Shown piece by piece: positions 8,921 to 17,913 of a stretch of DNA of 64,000 bases (its first letter is position 1; every line of letters begins with the position of its first letter). Location: positions 6,225-70,224 of the forward strand of contig NZ_GL890851.1 of assembly GCF_000211815.1 (NCBI RefSeq). The letters are read 5' to 3'. The notes below the pieces were generated by a model that saw only the letters and a program-made list of their open reading frames with translations, had not been told where the DNA came from and did not search any database. The stretch is from Moorena producens 3L. GTDB taxonomy: Bacteria; Cyanobacteriota; Cyanobacteriia; Cyanobacteriales; Coleofasciculaceae. A program made the translations under genes and the position numbers.

Positions 8921-10762
8921 GTGAATAAAAAGTGGAGAAACGCAGGGCTGTATGCACTCCTAGCCATAGTGGTGATCGCCCTTGGTACAGCATTTTTGGA
9001 CAAACCGTCCCCAAGTAGAGATACGTGGCGGTACGACCAGCTGATTAGCCAAGTCGAGAGCGGCAAGGTGGAAACCGTTAGAATCAGTGCTGACCGCAGT
9101 AAAGCGATCGCGATCGCTCAAGATGGTCGTCAGGTAGAGGTCAATCTCCCCAATGACCCACAACTAATCAACCTTCTGAATAATAACGGTGTAGATATTT
9201 CAGTTCTACCCCAGAGTGATGAAGGCTTCTGGTTCAAGACCTTAAGCAGCTTCTTCTTCCCGATTTTGCTCTTGGTGGGATTGTTTCTATTACTGCGGCG
9301 TGCCCAGAATGGTCCAGGTTCTCAAGCCATGAACTTTGGCAAGTCTAAGGCTAGAGTCCAAATGGAACCCCAAACTCAGGTAACCTTTGGGGATGTGGCG
9401 GGCATTGAGCAAGCCAAGCTAGAGCTTAACGAAGTAGTAGACTTCCTCAAAAATGCTGACCGCTTCACTGCTATTGGAGCTAAAATTCCCAAGGGAGTCC
9501 TGCTCGTCGGACCTCCAGGAACCGGTAAAACTCTCTTAGCTCGTGCAGTAGCTGGGGAAGCAGGTGTTCCCTTTTTCTCCATCTCTGGTTCTGAGTTCGT
9601 CGAGATGTTCGTAGGGGTTGGTGCTTCTCGGGTGCGAGACCTATTTGAGCAAGCGAAAAACAATGCTCCGTGTATTGTATTCATTGATGAAATCGATGCT
9701 GTGGGGCGTCAACGGGGTGCCGGTTTAGGCGGTGGTAATGATGAACGGGAGCAAACCCTCAACCAGCTGCTGACTGAAATGGATGGGTTTGAAGGTAATA
9801 CCGGTATTATTATTATTGCTGCTACCAACCGCCCAGATGTTCTTGATGCTGCCCTACTACGCCCTGGTCGTTTTGATCGACAGGTAGTAGTAGACCGTCC
9901 TGATTATGCCGGACGTTTGGAAATTCTCAACGTTCATGCTCGTGGGAAAACCCTCGCCAAAGATGTGGATCTCGAGAAGATTGCCCGTCGGACCCCTGGT
10001 TTCACTGGAGCAGATTTATCCAACTTGCTCAATGAAGCAGCAATTTTGGCAGCCCGTCGCAACTTAACCGAAATCTCGATGGATGAGGTGAATGATGCCA
10101 TTGACCGGGTACTTGCAGGGCCAGAGAAGAAAGACCGGGTAATGAGCGAGAAACGCAAAACACTCGTAGCGTTTCACGAAGCAGGTCACGCCCTTGTTGG
10201 TGCCTTAATGCCCGATTATGACCCAGTGCAGAAAATTAGCATTATTCCTCGGGGTCGTGCTGGTGGTTTGACTTGGTTCACCCCTAGCGAAGACCGGATG
10301 GATTCAGGCATGTTTTCCCGTTCTTACCTGCAAAATCAGATGGCAGTGGCTTTAGGTGGTCGGATTGCTGAAGAAATTATCTTCGGTGAAGAAGAAGTGA
10401 CCACAGGTGCTTCCAATGACTTGCAACAGGTGACTCGGGTGGCACGGCAGATGGTGATGCGCTATGGTATGAGCGATCGCCTTGGCCCAGTAGCTCTAGG
10501 ACGGCAGAATGGCAGTATGTTCCTAGGTCGGGATATTGCCTCAGACCGGGATTTCTCAGATGCCACAGCATCAACCATTGATGAAGAGGTTCGCAAGCTA
10601 GTTGATGAAGCCTACGAACGGGCTAAGAATGTAATTCTTGGCAATAAGCATATCCTCGATAAGCTTGCTGAAATGCTGATTGATAAAGAAACCGTAGATG
10701 CTGAAGAACTCCAAGAGATTCTAAGCACTAACGATGTCAAGATGGCTGCGATCGCTCTTTAA
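8921..10762 (+). CDS. ftsH: ATP-dependent zinc metalloprotease FtsH (FtsH3 type)
   Basis: This membrane-bound AAA+ protease degrades damaged or unassembled membrane proteins. In cyanobacteria FtsH3 partners other FtsH subunits, including in photosystem II quality control. Two N-terminal membrane segments (about 10-27 and 102-122) flank a lumenal/periplasmic region. Walker A GPPGTGKT is at 197-204, followed by IVFIDEIDAVGRQRG (Walker B) and the second region of homology TNRPDVLDAALLRPGR. The zinc site HEAGH is at 419-423. Length (613) and the start NKKWRNAGLYALL match cyanobacterial FtsH3 as I recall it. The start is GTG at 8921 with GGAGG upstream. It is monocistronic, followed by a hairpin terminator. 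Confidence 0.95.
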   Translation: MNKKWRNAGLYALLAIVVIALGTAFLDKPSPSRDTWRYDQLISQVESGKVETVRISADRSKAIAIAQDGRQVEVNLPNDPQLINLLNNNGVDISVLPQSDEGFWFKTLSSFFFPILLLVGLFLLLRRAQNGPGSQAMNFGKSKARVQMEPQTQVTFGDVAGIEQAKLELNEVVDFLKNADRFTAIGAKIPKGVLLVGPPGTGKTLLARAVAGEAGVPFFSISGSEFVEMFVGVGASRVRDLFEQAKNNAPCIVFIDEIDAVGRQRGAGLGGGNDEREQTLNQLLTEMDGFEGNTGIIIIAATNRPDVLDAALLRPGRFDRQVVVDRPDYAGRLEILNVHARGKTLAKDVDLEKIARRTPGFTGADLSNLLNEAAILAARRNLTEISMDEVNDAIDRVLAGPEKKDRVMSEKRKTLVAFHEAGHALVGALMPDYDPVQKISIIPRGRAGGLTWFTPSEDRMDSGMFSRSYLQNQMAVALGGRIAEEIIFGEEEVTTGASNDLQQVTRVARQMVMRYGMSDRLGPVALGRQNGSMFLGRDIASDRDFSDATASTIDEEVRKLVDEAYERAKNVILGNKHILDKLAEMLIDKETVDAEELQEILSTNDVKMAAIAL

Positions 10763-10863
10763 AACACCGCGATTTGGGCAATCACCTAGGTAAATACAAT
10801 GGTGAATACAATAGCCTCTAGCTCTTAATCATCCGTAACAGGATACCTTAATAGAACACCGTA

Positions 10864-10900
10864 ACAGGACAGTGTAACTAAGCACTGTCCTGTATTATTT
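10864..10900 (+). terminator. Hairpin terminator after ftsH
   Basis: A perfect 11-bp stem ACAGGACAGTG / CACTGTCCTGT with an 8-base loop is followed by ATTATTTTTAAATT. Its position about 100 bp after the ftsH stop fits a rho-independent terminator with a weak T tract. Confidence 0.7.
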
Positions 10901-11064
10901 TTAAATTAAATCTTAAAAAACAATAAGGATATAACTATTCCTGTTCAAAATTCCATAAGCTAATCTAAATAATCTCGAATTCCATAGATTCCCCACGTGT
11001 GAATCTATGGCAAGGAGCGCGATCCTAAATCCGAAGGATTTTTTTGTAATACTATAGTCAAACC

Positions 11065-11144
11065 AAGCTAGGGGTGCCTGAGAAACCAGGCTGAGATTAC
11101 ACCCTTAGAACCTGAGTCCGGTTAATACCGGCGGAGGGAAGCTG
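11065..11144 (+). promoter_or_regulatory. TPP riboswitch (THI element) upstream of thiC
   Basis: The hallmark conserved blocks are present in order: GGGGTGCCTG, then GGCTGAGATTACACCC, then GAACCTGA, then a short CCGGTTAATACCGG hairpin (variable P3-type arm), then GGAGGGAAGC. This is the thiamine-pyrophosphate-binding aptamer. It ends about 20 bases before the thiC start codon, so control at translation initiation or by an overlapping structure is more likely than a separate long expression platform. Confidence 0.95.
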
Positions 11145-11162
11145 TGATCGAGGAAATTAAAT

Positions 11163-12536
11163 ATGCGAATTGAATGGGTTGCCAAGCGCCGTGGTCAGAG
11201 CAATGTGACTCAAATGTACTATGCTCGCCAGGGTCTCCTGACAGAAGAGATGCACTACGTAGCCCAGCGGGAAAACCTTCCCGTTGAGCTGATCAAAGAT
11301 GAAGTGGCACAGGGGAGAATGATTATCCCCGCCAATATCAACCACACTAACCTAGAGCCAATGTGTATTGGTATCGCCTCCAAATGTAAGGTGAATGCCA
11401 ATATCGGTGCCTCCCCCAACTCTTCTAATATGGATGAAGAGCTAGAGAAGGTTAACTTGGCCGTGAAGTACGGGGCCGATACCGTTATGGACTTGTCTAC
11501 AGGCGGTGGCAACTTGGATGAGATTCGTTCTGCCATCATTAATGCCTCACCCGTACCCATTGGCACAGTACCCGTTTACCAAACCTTAGAAAGTGTCCAC
11601 GGCAAAGTCGAAAACCTTACTGCCGATGACTTTCTCCACATCATTGAAAAGCACGCTCAGCAAGGAGTTGACTATCAAACCATCCACGCTGGCATCTTAA
11701 TTGAACATCTGCCTTTGGTCAGAAACCGGCTAACCGGCATTGTTTCTCGTGGTGGTGGTATCCTAGCCAAGTGGATGCTTCATCACCACAAGCAAAATCC
11801 CCTCTATACCCACTTTGACGACATTATCGAGATTTTCAAGAAATACGATGTCTCCTTCAGCTTAGGGGATTCCCTGCGTCCTGGCTGCACCCATGATGCA
11901 TCTGATCAAGCCCAGTTAGCAGAATTGAAAACATTGGGGCAGTTGACTCGTCATGCTTGGGAACATGATGTACAGGTCATGGTAGAAGGACCTGGTCATG
12001 TGCCGATGGATCAAATTGAGTTCAATGTCAAAAAGCAGATGGAAGAGTGTTCAGAAGCACCTTTCTATGTCCTAGGACCACTAGTGACAGACATTGCTCC
12101 TGGATATGACCATATCACCTCTGCCATTGGGGCAGCTTTGGCTGGCTGGTACGGTACCGCCATGCTGTGCTATGTAACCCCGAAAGAACATTTAGGACTG
12201 CCCGATGCTGAGGATGTCCGCAATGGCTTGATTGCCTACAAGATTGCTGCTCATGCGGCGGATATTGCCAGGAATCGTCCAGGAGCACGGGACCGGGATG
12301 ATGAACTCTCCATTGCTCGCTACAACTTCGACTGGAACCGCCAGTTTGAACTTTCCCTTGACCCCGAACGAGCTCGGGAATACCATGATGAAACCCTGCC
12401 AGCAGATATCTATAAGACAGCAGAGTTTTGTTCCATGTGTGGACCAAAGTTCTGTCCCATGCAAACTAAAGTTGATGCTGATGCCTTGACTGAACTAGAG
12501 AAGTTCTTAGCGAAAGAACCTGTCCATCAAAGTTAA
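11163..12536 (+). CDS. thiC: Phosphomethylpyrimidine synthase
   Basis: This radical-SAM enzyme converts 5-aminoimidazole ribotide to the HMP-phosphate pyrimidine of thiamine. The C-terminal [4Fe-4S] motif CX2CX4C is intact at Cys423, Cys426 and Cys431 (FCSMCGPKFCPM). Family blocks include NANIGASPNSS and VMVEGPGHVPMDQI. At 457 residues it is the short cyanobacterial form, without the long N-terminal extension of proteobacterial ThiC. It lies directly behind a TPP riboswitch, so it should be repressed when thiamine is plentiful. A strong terminator follows. Confidence 0.96.
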   Translation: MRIEWVAKRRGQSNVTQMYYARQGLLTEEMHYVAQRENLPVELIKDEVAQGRMIIPANINHTNLEPMCIGIASKCKVNANIGASPNSSNMDEELEKVNLAVKYGADTVMDLSTGGGNLDEIRSAIINASPVPIGTVPVYQTLESVHGKVENLTADDFLHIIEKHAQQGVDYQTIHAGILIEHLPLVRNRLTGIVSRGGGILAKWMLHHHKQNPLYTHFDDIIEIFKKYDVSFSLGDSLRPGCTHDASDQAQLAELKTLGQLTRHAWEHDVQVMVEGPGHVPMDQIEFNVKKQMEECSEAPFYVLGPLVTDIAPGYDHITSAIGAALAGWYGTAMLCYVTPKEHLGLPDAEDVRNGLIAYKIAAHAADIARNRPGARDRDDELSIARYNFDWNRQFELSLDPERAREYHDETLPADIYKTAEFCSMCGPKFCPMQTKVDADALTELEKFLAKEPVHQS

Positions 12537-12563
12537 TTCAATCAACAATAAGCTAAACTTTTG

Positions 12564-12602
12564 AAAAAAACCGGTTTCTGAGCAGAAGCCGGTTTTTTTT
12601 TG
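12564..12602 (+). terminator. Rho-independent terminator after thiC
   Basis: AAAACCGGTTTCTG pairs with CAGAAGCCGGTTTT across a 2-base AG spacer in a tight loop, followed by a run of T. It begins about 28 bp after the thiC stop. The A tract before and T tract after could also make it work for the opposite strand. Confidence 0.85.
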
Positions 12603-12638
12603 ACTTTTACTGCCACTTACCTATTAGAGCGCTACGGG

Positions 12639-12745
12639 CTGGGAATCGGGAATCGGGAATCGGGAATCGGGAATCGGCAATAGGAAATACGCAATAGGGA
12701 ATAGGGAATAGCAAATAGGGAATAGGCCATAGGGAATAGGCAATA
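12639..12745. repeat. Short tandem repeats (GGGAATC, then GGGAATA/GCAATA heptamers)
   Basis: Four to five copies of GGGAATC are followed by about a dozen degenerate GGGAATA / GGCAATA units. The same heptamer appears on the other strand as ttattcc/ctattcc at 27799-27835 and again at 49615-49650 and 60615-60655. These are short tandemly repeated repetitive sequences of the kind common in filamentous cyanobacteria. The rest of the 12603-13008 spacer is AT-rich with no gene seen. Confidence 0.8.
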
Positions 12746-13008
12746 TAAAAGCCAAGTTACACAGCTTTTAGCAATTATCAGATCACCATTATTTGTAAAT
12801 AAAATAGCGCGTATTTATACCTATAATAAAATAACTATATGTAGCCTTTTTTAAGCTATTTCATATAAATTTGATAATTATAAGGCATCTCAAATTAGAT
12901 GTTTCACAGGTGATTAACCAGTTGATTTAAGATAAAACTCAGGTGATTTTCAGATTAGCGAATGATGGTAGTTATAGAGCTAAGATAAAAAACACAAAGG
13001 ATAAACAA

Positions 13009-13725
13009 ATGACAACTCGTGATGAATTTTGGACTATAGCAGATCATTCTCGACTGGAAGCTGAATATCTAGCTGATAAGAAACTTCAATATTTACAACA
13101 TGCCCCACTGGAAGCTTTACAGCAGATATGTATCCAGTACCGTCATTTTACCAAAGAGTTTCCTGATAATCTGGCAATTCTAATTTCCAAAGCTCCTTAT
13201 GGAAAATTTAAAAGCTTAACAGCTGAGATACTAGCAGAAGAGTTAGGTGAAGGAGATCATGAGAATAATCATCTCCAACTATGGGATAACTATTTGTTAA
13301 GTATTGGTATAAATCAAGATTTATTTGAAGACTCTCTTAGCGAAGAAAATAAGATTTTGCTTGATGAGATTAAGCAACTAACGTTAACCAAGCCTACCAC
13401 CTATGTTATTGGATTATGTGGCATGGGTGGAGAGTGCCTTTGCCAAGTTTATCTCTCTACTATGTACAAATATCTTGTCAAAAACCCATATATCAAAGAA
13501 AACAAACACACCATTGATTGGGAGTTTTGGAACTTTCATGTTGGTGAAGCTGATATTATCCATCGTCAAAAGGTCAGAGATGCCATTAATGAGATAGTTG
13601 ATGCGGATCCATCTACCGTAGATCATTTAACAGCTGGCTATCAGAAAGCCAAACATAATTGGGATACATTTTGGACGAATAACTACAAATTAGCCATGAC
13701 TAAGCAGATGGCAGCTGTAAATTGA
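13009..13725 (+). CDS. Iron-containing redox enzyme family protein (haem-oxygenase-like di-iron oxidase)
   Basis: This 238-residue all-helical protein resembles the HDO branch of the TenA/PqqC/haem-oxygenase fold. Likely metal ligands are visible: AEELGEGDHENNHLQLW gives an acidic residue followed by His on one helix, and HVGEADIIHRQ gives the His-x3-(E/D)-x3-His cluster near the C-terminus. A central GMGGECLCQVYL helix probably supplies another Glu. HDO enzymes perform varied O2-dependent cleavages; the substrate here is unknown. I start at ATG 13009 because AAAGG lies 8 bases upstream; the 22 residues upstream read as low-complexity leader. It follows thiC, but a terminator and 400 bp separate them, so no operon is implied. 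Confidence 0.65.
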   Translation: MTTRDEFWTIADHSRLEAEYLADKKLQYLQHAPLEALQQICIQYRHFTKEFPDNLAILISKAPYGKFKSLTAEILAEELGEGDHENNHLQLWDNYLLSIGINQDLFEDSLSEENKILLDEIKQLTLTKPTTYVIGLCGMGGECLCQVYLSTMYKYLVKNPYIKENKHTIDWEFWNFHVGEADIIHRQKVRDAINEIVDADPSTVDHLTAGYQKAKHNWDTFWTNNYKLAMTKQMAAVN

Positions 13726-13946
13726 GTGAATAATTGAGTGAAATAGAAGTAAGTAGAGTCCATCAATCAAATCACTCTACTACTTCAAAATACCCAATAA
13801 TAACAAATTGGCTCGATAGTTTATTATAGCAGTTGGCAATTTAATCAGGTACACCTTAAAACCCTGAACGACACACAGGACAAGGAAAAGCAAAAAAGCC
13901 GATGCCTGATAGCTCACTGCTAACTGCTATATTAGCTTGACTCAAA

Positions 13947-14762
13947 ATGAAACAAAAATCAGAAATGAAGCATTCTCTTGAAGCTTTGAAGAAACATGGC
14001 CAAACCACAGCTTCATCTACTTTAGGCTTGTGGGATTCTATTCGAGCAGATTTTGAGGCTGTGTTTGAGAAAGATCCTGCTGCTTCCTCTTGGCTTGAGG
14101 TGTTAACTTGCTATCCAGGCTTACAGGCAGTGACGGTTCATCGCTTTGCTCATATCTTATATCGCCACCGTTTATTTTGGCTGTCTCGCTTCGTATCCTA
14201 CATTGTCCGTTGGCTAACAGGAATTGACATTCATCCAGGTGCTACCCTTGGTCGGGGCATATTTATTGATCACGGTACAGGTGTAGTAATTGGGCAAACC
14301 GCCATCGTTGGAGATGGAACCTTAATTTATCAAGGCGTTACTTTAGGTGGCACTGGCAAACAACTAGGTAAACGTCATCCGACTGTGGGAAAAAATGTAA
14401 TCGTCGGAGCGGGAGCAAAAATTCTTGGGGACATTGAAATTGGTAACAATAGCCGTATTGGAGCAGGCTCAGTAGTTTTACGGTCTGTTCCTAATGACTG
14501 CACTGTTGTTGGGATTCCGGGACGAATAGTTAGGCAATTCGCCCAGCCGATTAGTCCACTTGCTCACAGTAACATCCCTGATCCAGTAGCTAATGTGGTT
14601 GATAAACTTATCCAAAGGATAGATGAGTTGGAAATCAAACTAAAGCAATTACAGCAGTTTAGAGAAATGGAGTTCACCGAAAAGCTGTTGTGTCAAGATC
14701 AAGCTATCAACTTATCTCACAATACTAATTTAAATAGTCGTCAGCTAGCAAAAGTAGATTAA
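13947..14762 (+). CDS. cysE: Serine O-acetyltransferase
   Basis: It transfers acetyl from acetyl-CoA to L-serine, giving O-acetylserine for cysteine synthesis. An alpha-helical N-terminal domain (RADFEAVFEKDPAASSWLEVL) precedes a left-handed beta-helix of hexapeptide repeats: GIDIHPGATLGRGIFIDHGTG, then LGGTGK and GAKILGDIEIGNNSRIGAGSVV. The catalytic histidine region FIDHGTGVVIGQTA is intact. A C-terminal extension of about 65 residues after the helix includes a coiled-coil-like ELEIKLKQLQQF stretch. It stands alone, followed by a 200-bp inverted-repeat element. Confidence 0.93.
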   Translation: MKQKSEMKHSLEALKKHGQTTASSTLGLWDSIRADFEAVFEKDPAASSWLEVLTCYPGLQAVTVHRFAHILYRHRLFWLSRFVSYIVRWLTGIDIHPGATLGRGIFIDHGTGVVIGQTAIVGDGTLIYQGVTLGGTGKQLGKRHPTVGKNVIVGAGAKILGDIEIGNNSRIGAGSVVLRSVPNDCTVVGIPGRIVRQFAQPISPLAHSNIPDPVANVVDKLIQRIDELEIKLKQLQQFREMEFTEKLLCQDQAINLSHNTNLNSRQLAKVD

Positions 14763-14764
14763 CT

Positions 14765-14966
14765 GTAAGCATTCAGCCGTCAGCTATCAGCTAATGCGCT
14801 GCGCGCACGCTACTTGAGGTGCTAGCAGGCGCTTTAACTCCACAGGGTCGGATCAGTACGAGCAGGGATTTTCAACCAGCCGTACCAGCACCCCCCAGCT
14901 TTTTTACTACCTCCCGTTGATTAGCATGATAGCTGACGGCTGACGGCTGATAGCTGAATGCTTACG
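14765..14966. repeat. Inverted-repeat-bounded element with GTAAGCATTCAGC ends
   Basis: The left end starts GTAAGCATTCAGC and the right end finishes GCTGAATGCTTAC. Each end is extended by tandem GCTATCA / GCTGACG heptads that pair across the element. The interior contains an 80-bp block (about 14846-14925) that is also found at 44136-44221. Related elements lie at 18173-18436 and 56951-57219, so this is a dispersed MITE-like family. Confidence 0.7.
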
Positions 14967-14998
14967 ATTAACTTTTGTTAATACAGGAGACAAATGTC

Positions 14999-16561
14999 TT
15001 GGAAATCATAATTGCTACTATGCCCTTGTGGGTAGCCATAGTAATGCTAGTGGTATTGCAGCGACCAAGCCAACAGGCAGGACTTGCTACTTTGATAGCT
15101 GCTATCGGATCAACACTACTATTTCCTGTTTTTCGTTTGTTTCCTGGGCAATTACTACTTGCTTTGGTGAAGGGACTTGCGACATCATTATCAGTGTTCT
15201 ACGTGCTATTTCCCAGTTTGCTACTTTACTATCTGCTCAAGTCTGTAGATGGTATGAGCCTTTTAGGACAGGGTATTGCTCGTTTAGTTCCTGAGCGAGA
15301 CTTACAGGTGTTGCTGCTAGTAATTGGGTTCGCTCCCTTTGCCGAGTCAGTTAGTGGATTTGGAGTTGGTACCATTTTAGTCATTCCACTGTTTCTCGCA
15401 TTAGGTTATAGTTCTGCTCAGTCAGCTATACTGGGTATTTTGGGTCAAATGGCTGTACCTTGGGGAGGGCTAGCCATAGGTACAGTTCTTGGAGCGGAAA
15501 TAACTAATCTAGATCCTAGTATTCTAGGTTCGACTACTGCTCTTTTGACTGCTCCTCTGCCCGTAGTTTACGGACTGGTGGCACTAGCAGTGAGTGGCGG
15601 AAAGAAATCCGTGCAACGCCGATGGCCAGAAGCGATCGCTGCGGGAGTGCTTCTTACCATAGGAGTTTGGGGCTTCAGTTGGATTCCTGGGGTTGAACTG
15701 GCAGGTGTACTTGGCAGCACACTGGTAATGTCATTCTTAGTGGTGTGGGCAAACCGAAAACTATTTCATAAACTATTTCATAAACTATTTCATAAGGCAA
15801 AACGAAAAAGAACAGTAAATCTAGTCAACAGTGCCCGTAATAGTTCCGAAAAAACGGCTCATGATTCGGCTGAGCATGGTATTACTAAAGTATCCCTCGG
15901 GCAGGTAATAGCTCCCTACGGGATTCTGACAGCAATTCTGCTGATTTCTCGCTTAGTTGTTCCTCTAAAAATTTGGCTGAAGAGTCATTTTGTGATATCA
16001 ATAGCTGCCATCAATCTAAATCTACCCCTGCTTTACAACCCAGGCTTTTATTTACTTTTGACAGCTTTGGCTACAGTCACAATTTTGGGAACAGTCGTAC
16101 ACAAACTGCGAGTGATAACAAGGCAAGCTTGGCAACAATTTATCCCTGGAGCCATCGCACTCGCCTGTTTTCTAGCAGCCTCTCAAGTTATGCAAGCCAG
16201 TGGCATGATAGCTAGTCTAGGCATGGCCGCAGCAACACTTGGTGACAAGTATATATGGGTTGCACCTTGGTTAGCTGCTCTAGGAGGCTGGATTACTGGT
16301 TCAAATACTGCGAGTAATGCCCTACTTTCCCAATTACAACAAGAGGTAAGCATTCAGTCTGGCTTACCACTACAGTGGCTGATGGGAGCTCAGAATGGAG
16401 CTAGCGCCCACGCCACGATGATTTCACCTGCTCGTGCTATTATTGCTGCCACTGCTGTTGGGTGGTCTGGAGCTGAAGTCTTCTTGCTCCGGCAGATGGG
16501 ACTAGTAGTTCTAGGAGCAGTGGCAGTTATTATGTCACTTCTGGTTTTGGCTGTACCATAA
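14999..16561 (+). CDS. L-lactate permease family transporter
   Basis: This is a polytopic membrane protein (about 520 residues, twelve or more hydrophobic segments) of the LctP family, which imports lactate or glycolate with protons. The family block FAPFAESVSGFGVGTILVI is clear, as are GGWITGSNTASNALL and AQNGASAHATMISPARA near the C-terminus. Photorespiring cyanobacteria could use it for glycolate, but the substrate is not decidable from sequence. The best start is TTG 14999, with AGGAGA 9 bases upstream; ATG 15020 is an alternative. Three exact 12-bp in-frame repeats encode KLFH three times in a cytoplasmic loop (15758-15793). Confidence 0.85.
   Translation: MEIIIATMPLWVAIVMLVVLQRPSQQAGLATLIAAIGSTLLFPVFRLFPGQLLLALVKGLATSLSVFYVLFPSLLLYYLLKSVDGMSLLGQGIARLVPERDLQVLLLVIGFAPFAESVSGFGVGTILVIPLFLALGYSSAQSAILGILGQMAVPWGGLAIGTVLGAEITNLDPSILGSTTALLTAPLPVVYGLVALAVSGGKKSVQRRWPEAIAAGVLLTIGVWGFSWIPGVELAGVLGSTLVMSFLVVWANRKLFHKLFHKLFHKAKRKRTVNLVNSARNSSEKTAHDSAEHGITKVSLGQVIAPYGILTAILLISRLVVPLKIWLKSHFVISIAAINLNLPLLYNPGFYLLLTALATVTILGTVVHKLRVITRQAWQQFIPGAIALACFLAASQVMQASGMIASLGMAAATLGDKYIWVAPWLAALGGWITGSNTASNALLSQLQQEVSIQSGLPLQWLMGAQNGASAHATMISPARAIIAATAVGWSGAEVFLLRQMGLVVLGAVAVIMSLLVLAVP
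15758..15793 (+). repeat. Three in-frame copies of a 12-bp repeat inside the permease gene
   Basis: The unit AAACTATTTCAT is present three times without mismatch, encoding Lys-Leu-Phe-His repeats in a basic loop. Exact identity suggests recent slippage. Confidence 0.9.
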
Positions 16562-16602
16562 AATCTCTATTTTTAGATAGAGTAAGTATCAAATAAATAA
16601 CT

Positions 16603-16630
16603 GAACATAAATTATGTTAAATTTATGTTC
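16603..16630 (+). terminator. Hairpin after the permease gene
   Basis: GAACATAAATT pairs perfectly with AATTTATGTTC across a 6-base loop, 40 bp after the stop codon. There is no long T tract, so it may be a weak terminator or a 3'-end stabiliser. Confidence 0.5.
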
Positions 16631-16777
16631 TCTTGGTTAATAAACTTAAAGTTGCTCAAACCCTTTCTGTTCCAAGATACCCGATCCCTGCTCCGAAGTT
16701 CCCTGCTCTGAACAGTCAACTTGAATTATGTCTGGCTACCGAGTATGATATGTAAATCCTAGAGATGGTTGAGCGAA

Positions 16778-17149
16778 ATGACCCAGCTGAAATGCCCTAA
16801 ATGTCAAGGAACCTTAGAAGCAGTTGTGTATTCAACGATTCCTGTAGACCGCTGCACCAGTTGTCAAGGGATCTGGTTTGATTCCATGGAAGCTCAAATG
16901 TTGAAGGAGATAAAAGGTTCCGAGATTATAGATACAGGTGACCCGAAAACAGGGAGTAACTTTAATAAAATTAGAGATATCAATTGCCCGAAATGCCAGA
17001 CAAAACTGACCAAAATGGTTGATATAAAACAGACTCATATTCGGTATGAAAAATGCCCGGTATGCTATGGTCTCTGGTTTGATGCTGGTGAATTTAAGGA
17101 TTATAAGGAAGAGGTAATAGCAGACTTTTTTAAGGATATCTTTAGCTAA
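16778..17149 (+). CDS. Double zinc-ribbon protein (zf-TFIIB type)
   Basis: Two similar zinc ribbons lie in tandem: CPKCQGTL...DRCTSCQGIWFDSMEAQ and CPKCQTKL...EKCPVCYGLWFDAGEFKDY. Each has the CPxC...CxxC...GxWFD pattern of the small bacterial zf-TFIIB family. The function of this family is unknown; nucleic-acid or protein binding is assumed. The 123-residue protein starts at ATG 16778 (a TTG at 16769 would add three residues). It ends in tandem GCTAATTAATAG repeats that overlap and follow the stop codon. Confidence 0.75.
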   Translation: MTQLKCPKCQGTLEAVVYSTIPVDRCTSCQGIWFDSMEAQMLKEIKGSEIIDTGDPKTGSNFNKIRDINCPKCQTKLTKMVDIKQTHIRYEKCPVCYGLWFDAGEFKDYKEEVIADFFKDIFS

Positions 17150-17185
17150 TTAATAGGCTAATTAATAGGCTAATTAATAGGCTAA
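17145..17185. repeat. Tandem 12-bp repeat GCTAATTAATAG
   Basis: Just over three copies overlap the stop codon of the zinc-ribbon gene, so the repeat supplies the stop. The rest of 17186-17526 contains no convincing gene. Confidence 0.8.
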
Positions 17186-17526
17186 GTAGCAATTTTTAAT
17201 GTCAATTAATTTGCTGCCACTGGGAAAACCTATGGGAAAAGGTAGTAGCTTGACCAGGATGCTAATTTCCCTGATCAAGCAGGTTCAAAATACTCAAGTC
17301 GGAAATGATCAGGTCTATTCGGCTGGTTTAGGTAAAGTGATGATAAATTCACTATATGCTCCCACTTCAGTTTCCAGCTTCAAGGTTCCTCCCTGACTGC
17401 CTGACACATCTGTGTGAAAACCAAACAGATCAGGTTCTACACTTTAAAGACCGAATACGGGAAAACCAAATCTGGTCGTAGTAATCATCCTCAGCTTTAT
17501 GGCATGCAAAGCACGGTTGCGGATCT

Positions 17527-17690
17527 TTAGGTAACAACGGTACTGGCCCGACTGAGTTGCCTACCTTTATTGACTACTCCTTTGAGCCAGCGCAGACCAA
17601 TTTTGAGATAGCTTAGACCTCGTTTCCAATGGGGATCTACCTGCCTCCTTCTGCCTTGAAGTTGAACAGCCGAAGACGCAATCACTACTT
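17527..17690 (-). pseudogene. Transposase fragment (IS4-like C-terminus)
   Basis: On the minus strand, a frame ending at 17527 reads LQGRRRQVDPHWKRGLSY, continuing through a Leu/Trp-rich GLRWLKG segment to a stop. This looks like the C-terminus of cyanobacterial IS4-family transposases, where a DPHW-RGLSY-G-RWL pattern is common. No upstream catalytic part is present, so it is a remnant. The identification rests on pattern memory only. Confidence 0.45.
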
Positions 17691-17712
17691 TTGAGTGCAA
17701 TTGGGGGGATTG

Positions 17713-17913
17713 TCATAACTGTCGGATCATCTCAAAGCCATCCATCTGTGGCATCAACAAGTCAGTGATAATCAGGTCTGGTGAAAATGCTGTGGCTTCG
17801 TCTAAAGCCTCTTGACCACTGCTAGCTTCGATCAGTTCAAATCCCAGGGGAGCCAGCAGATTGACAATCACCCAGCGATTTTCCTGTTTATCATCCACCA
17901 CCAGAATGCAATA
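17713..17913 (-). pseudogene. Response-regulator receiver fragment
   Basis: The frame reads ILVVDDKQENRW, then APLGFELIEASSGQEAL, then PDLIITDLLMPQMDGFEMI and stops. It holds the acidic pocket (DD) and phosphoacceptor Asp (IITDLLMP) of a receiver domain but lacks the last two strands and helices, including the conserved Lys. Sequences of this type normally sit at the C-terminal end of hybrid histidine kinases. No kinase remains upstream (17914-18172 has no gene). It is best read as debris of a deleted sensor gene. Confidence 0.7.

Noticed and set aside
17199..17396. 65-codon plus-strand frame MSINLLPLGKPMGKGSS...
   Set aside because: It has no ribosome site, family resemblance or conserved neighbours, and it runs through repeat debris. 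It is most likely a chance ORF.
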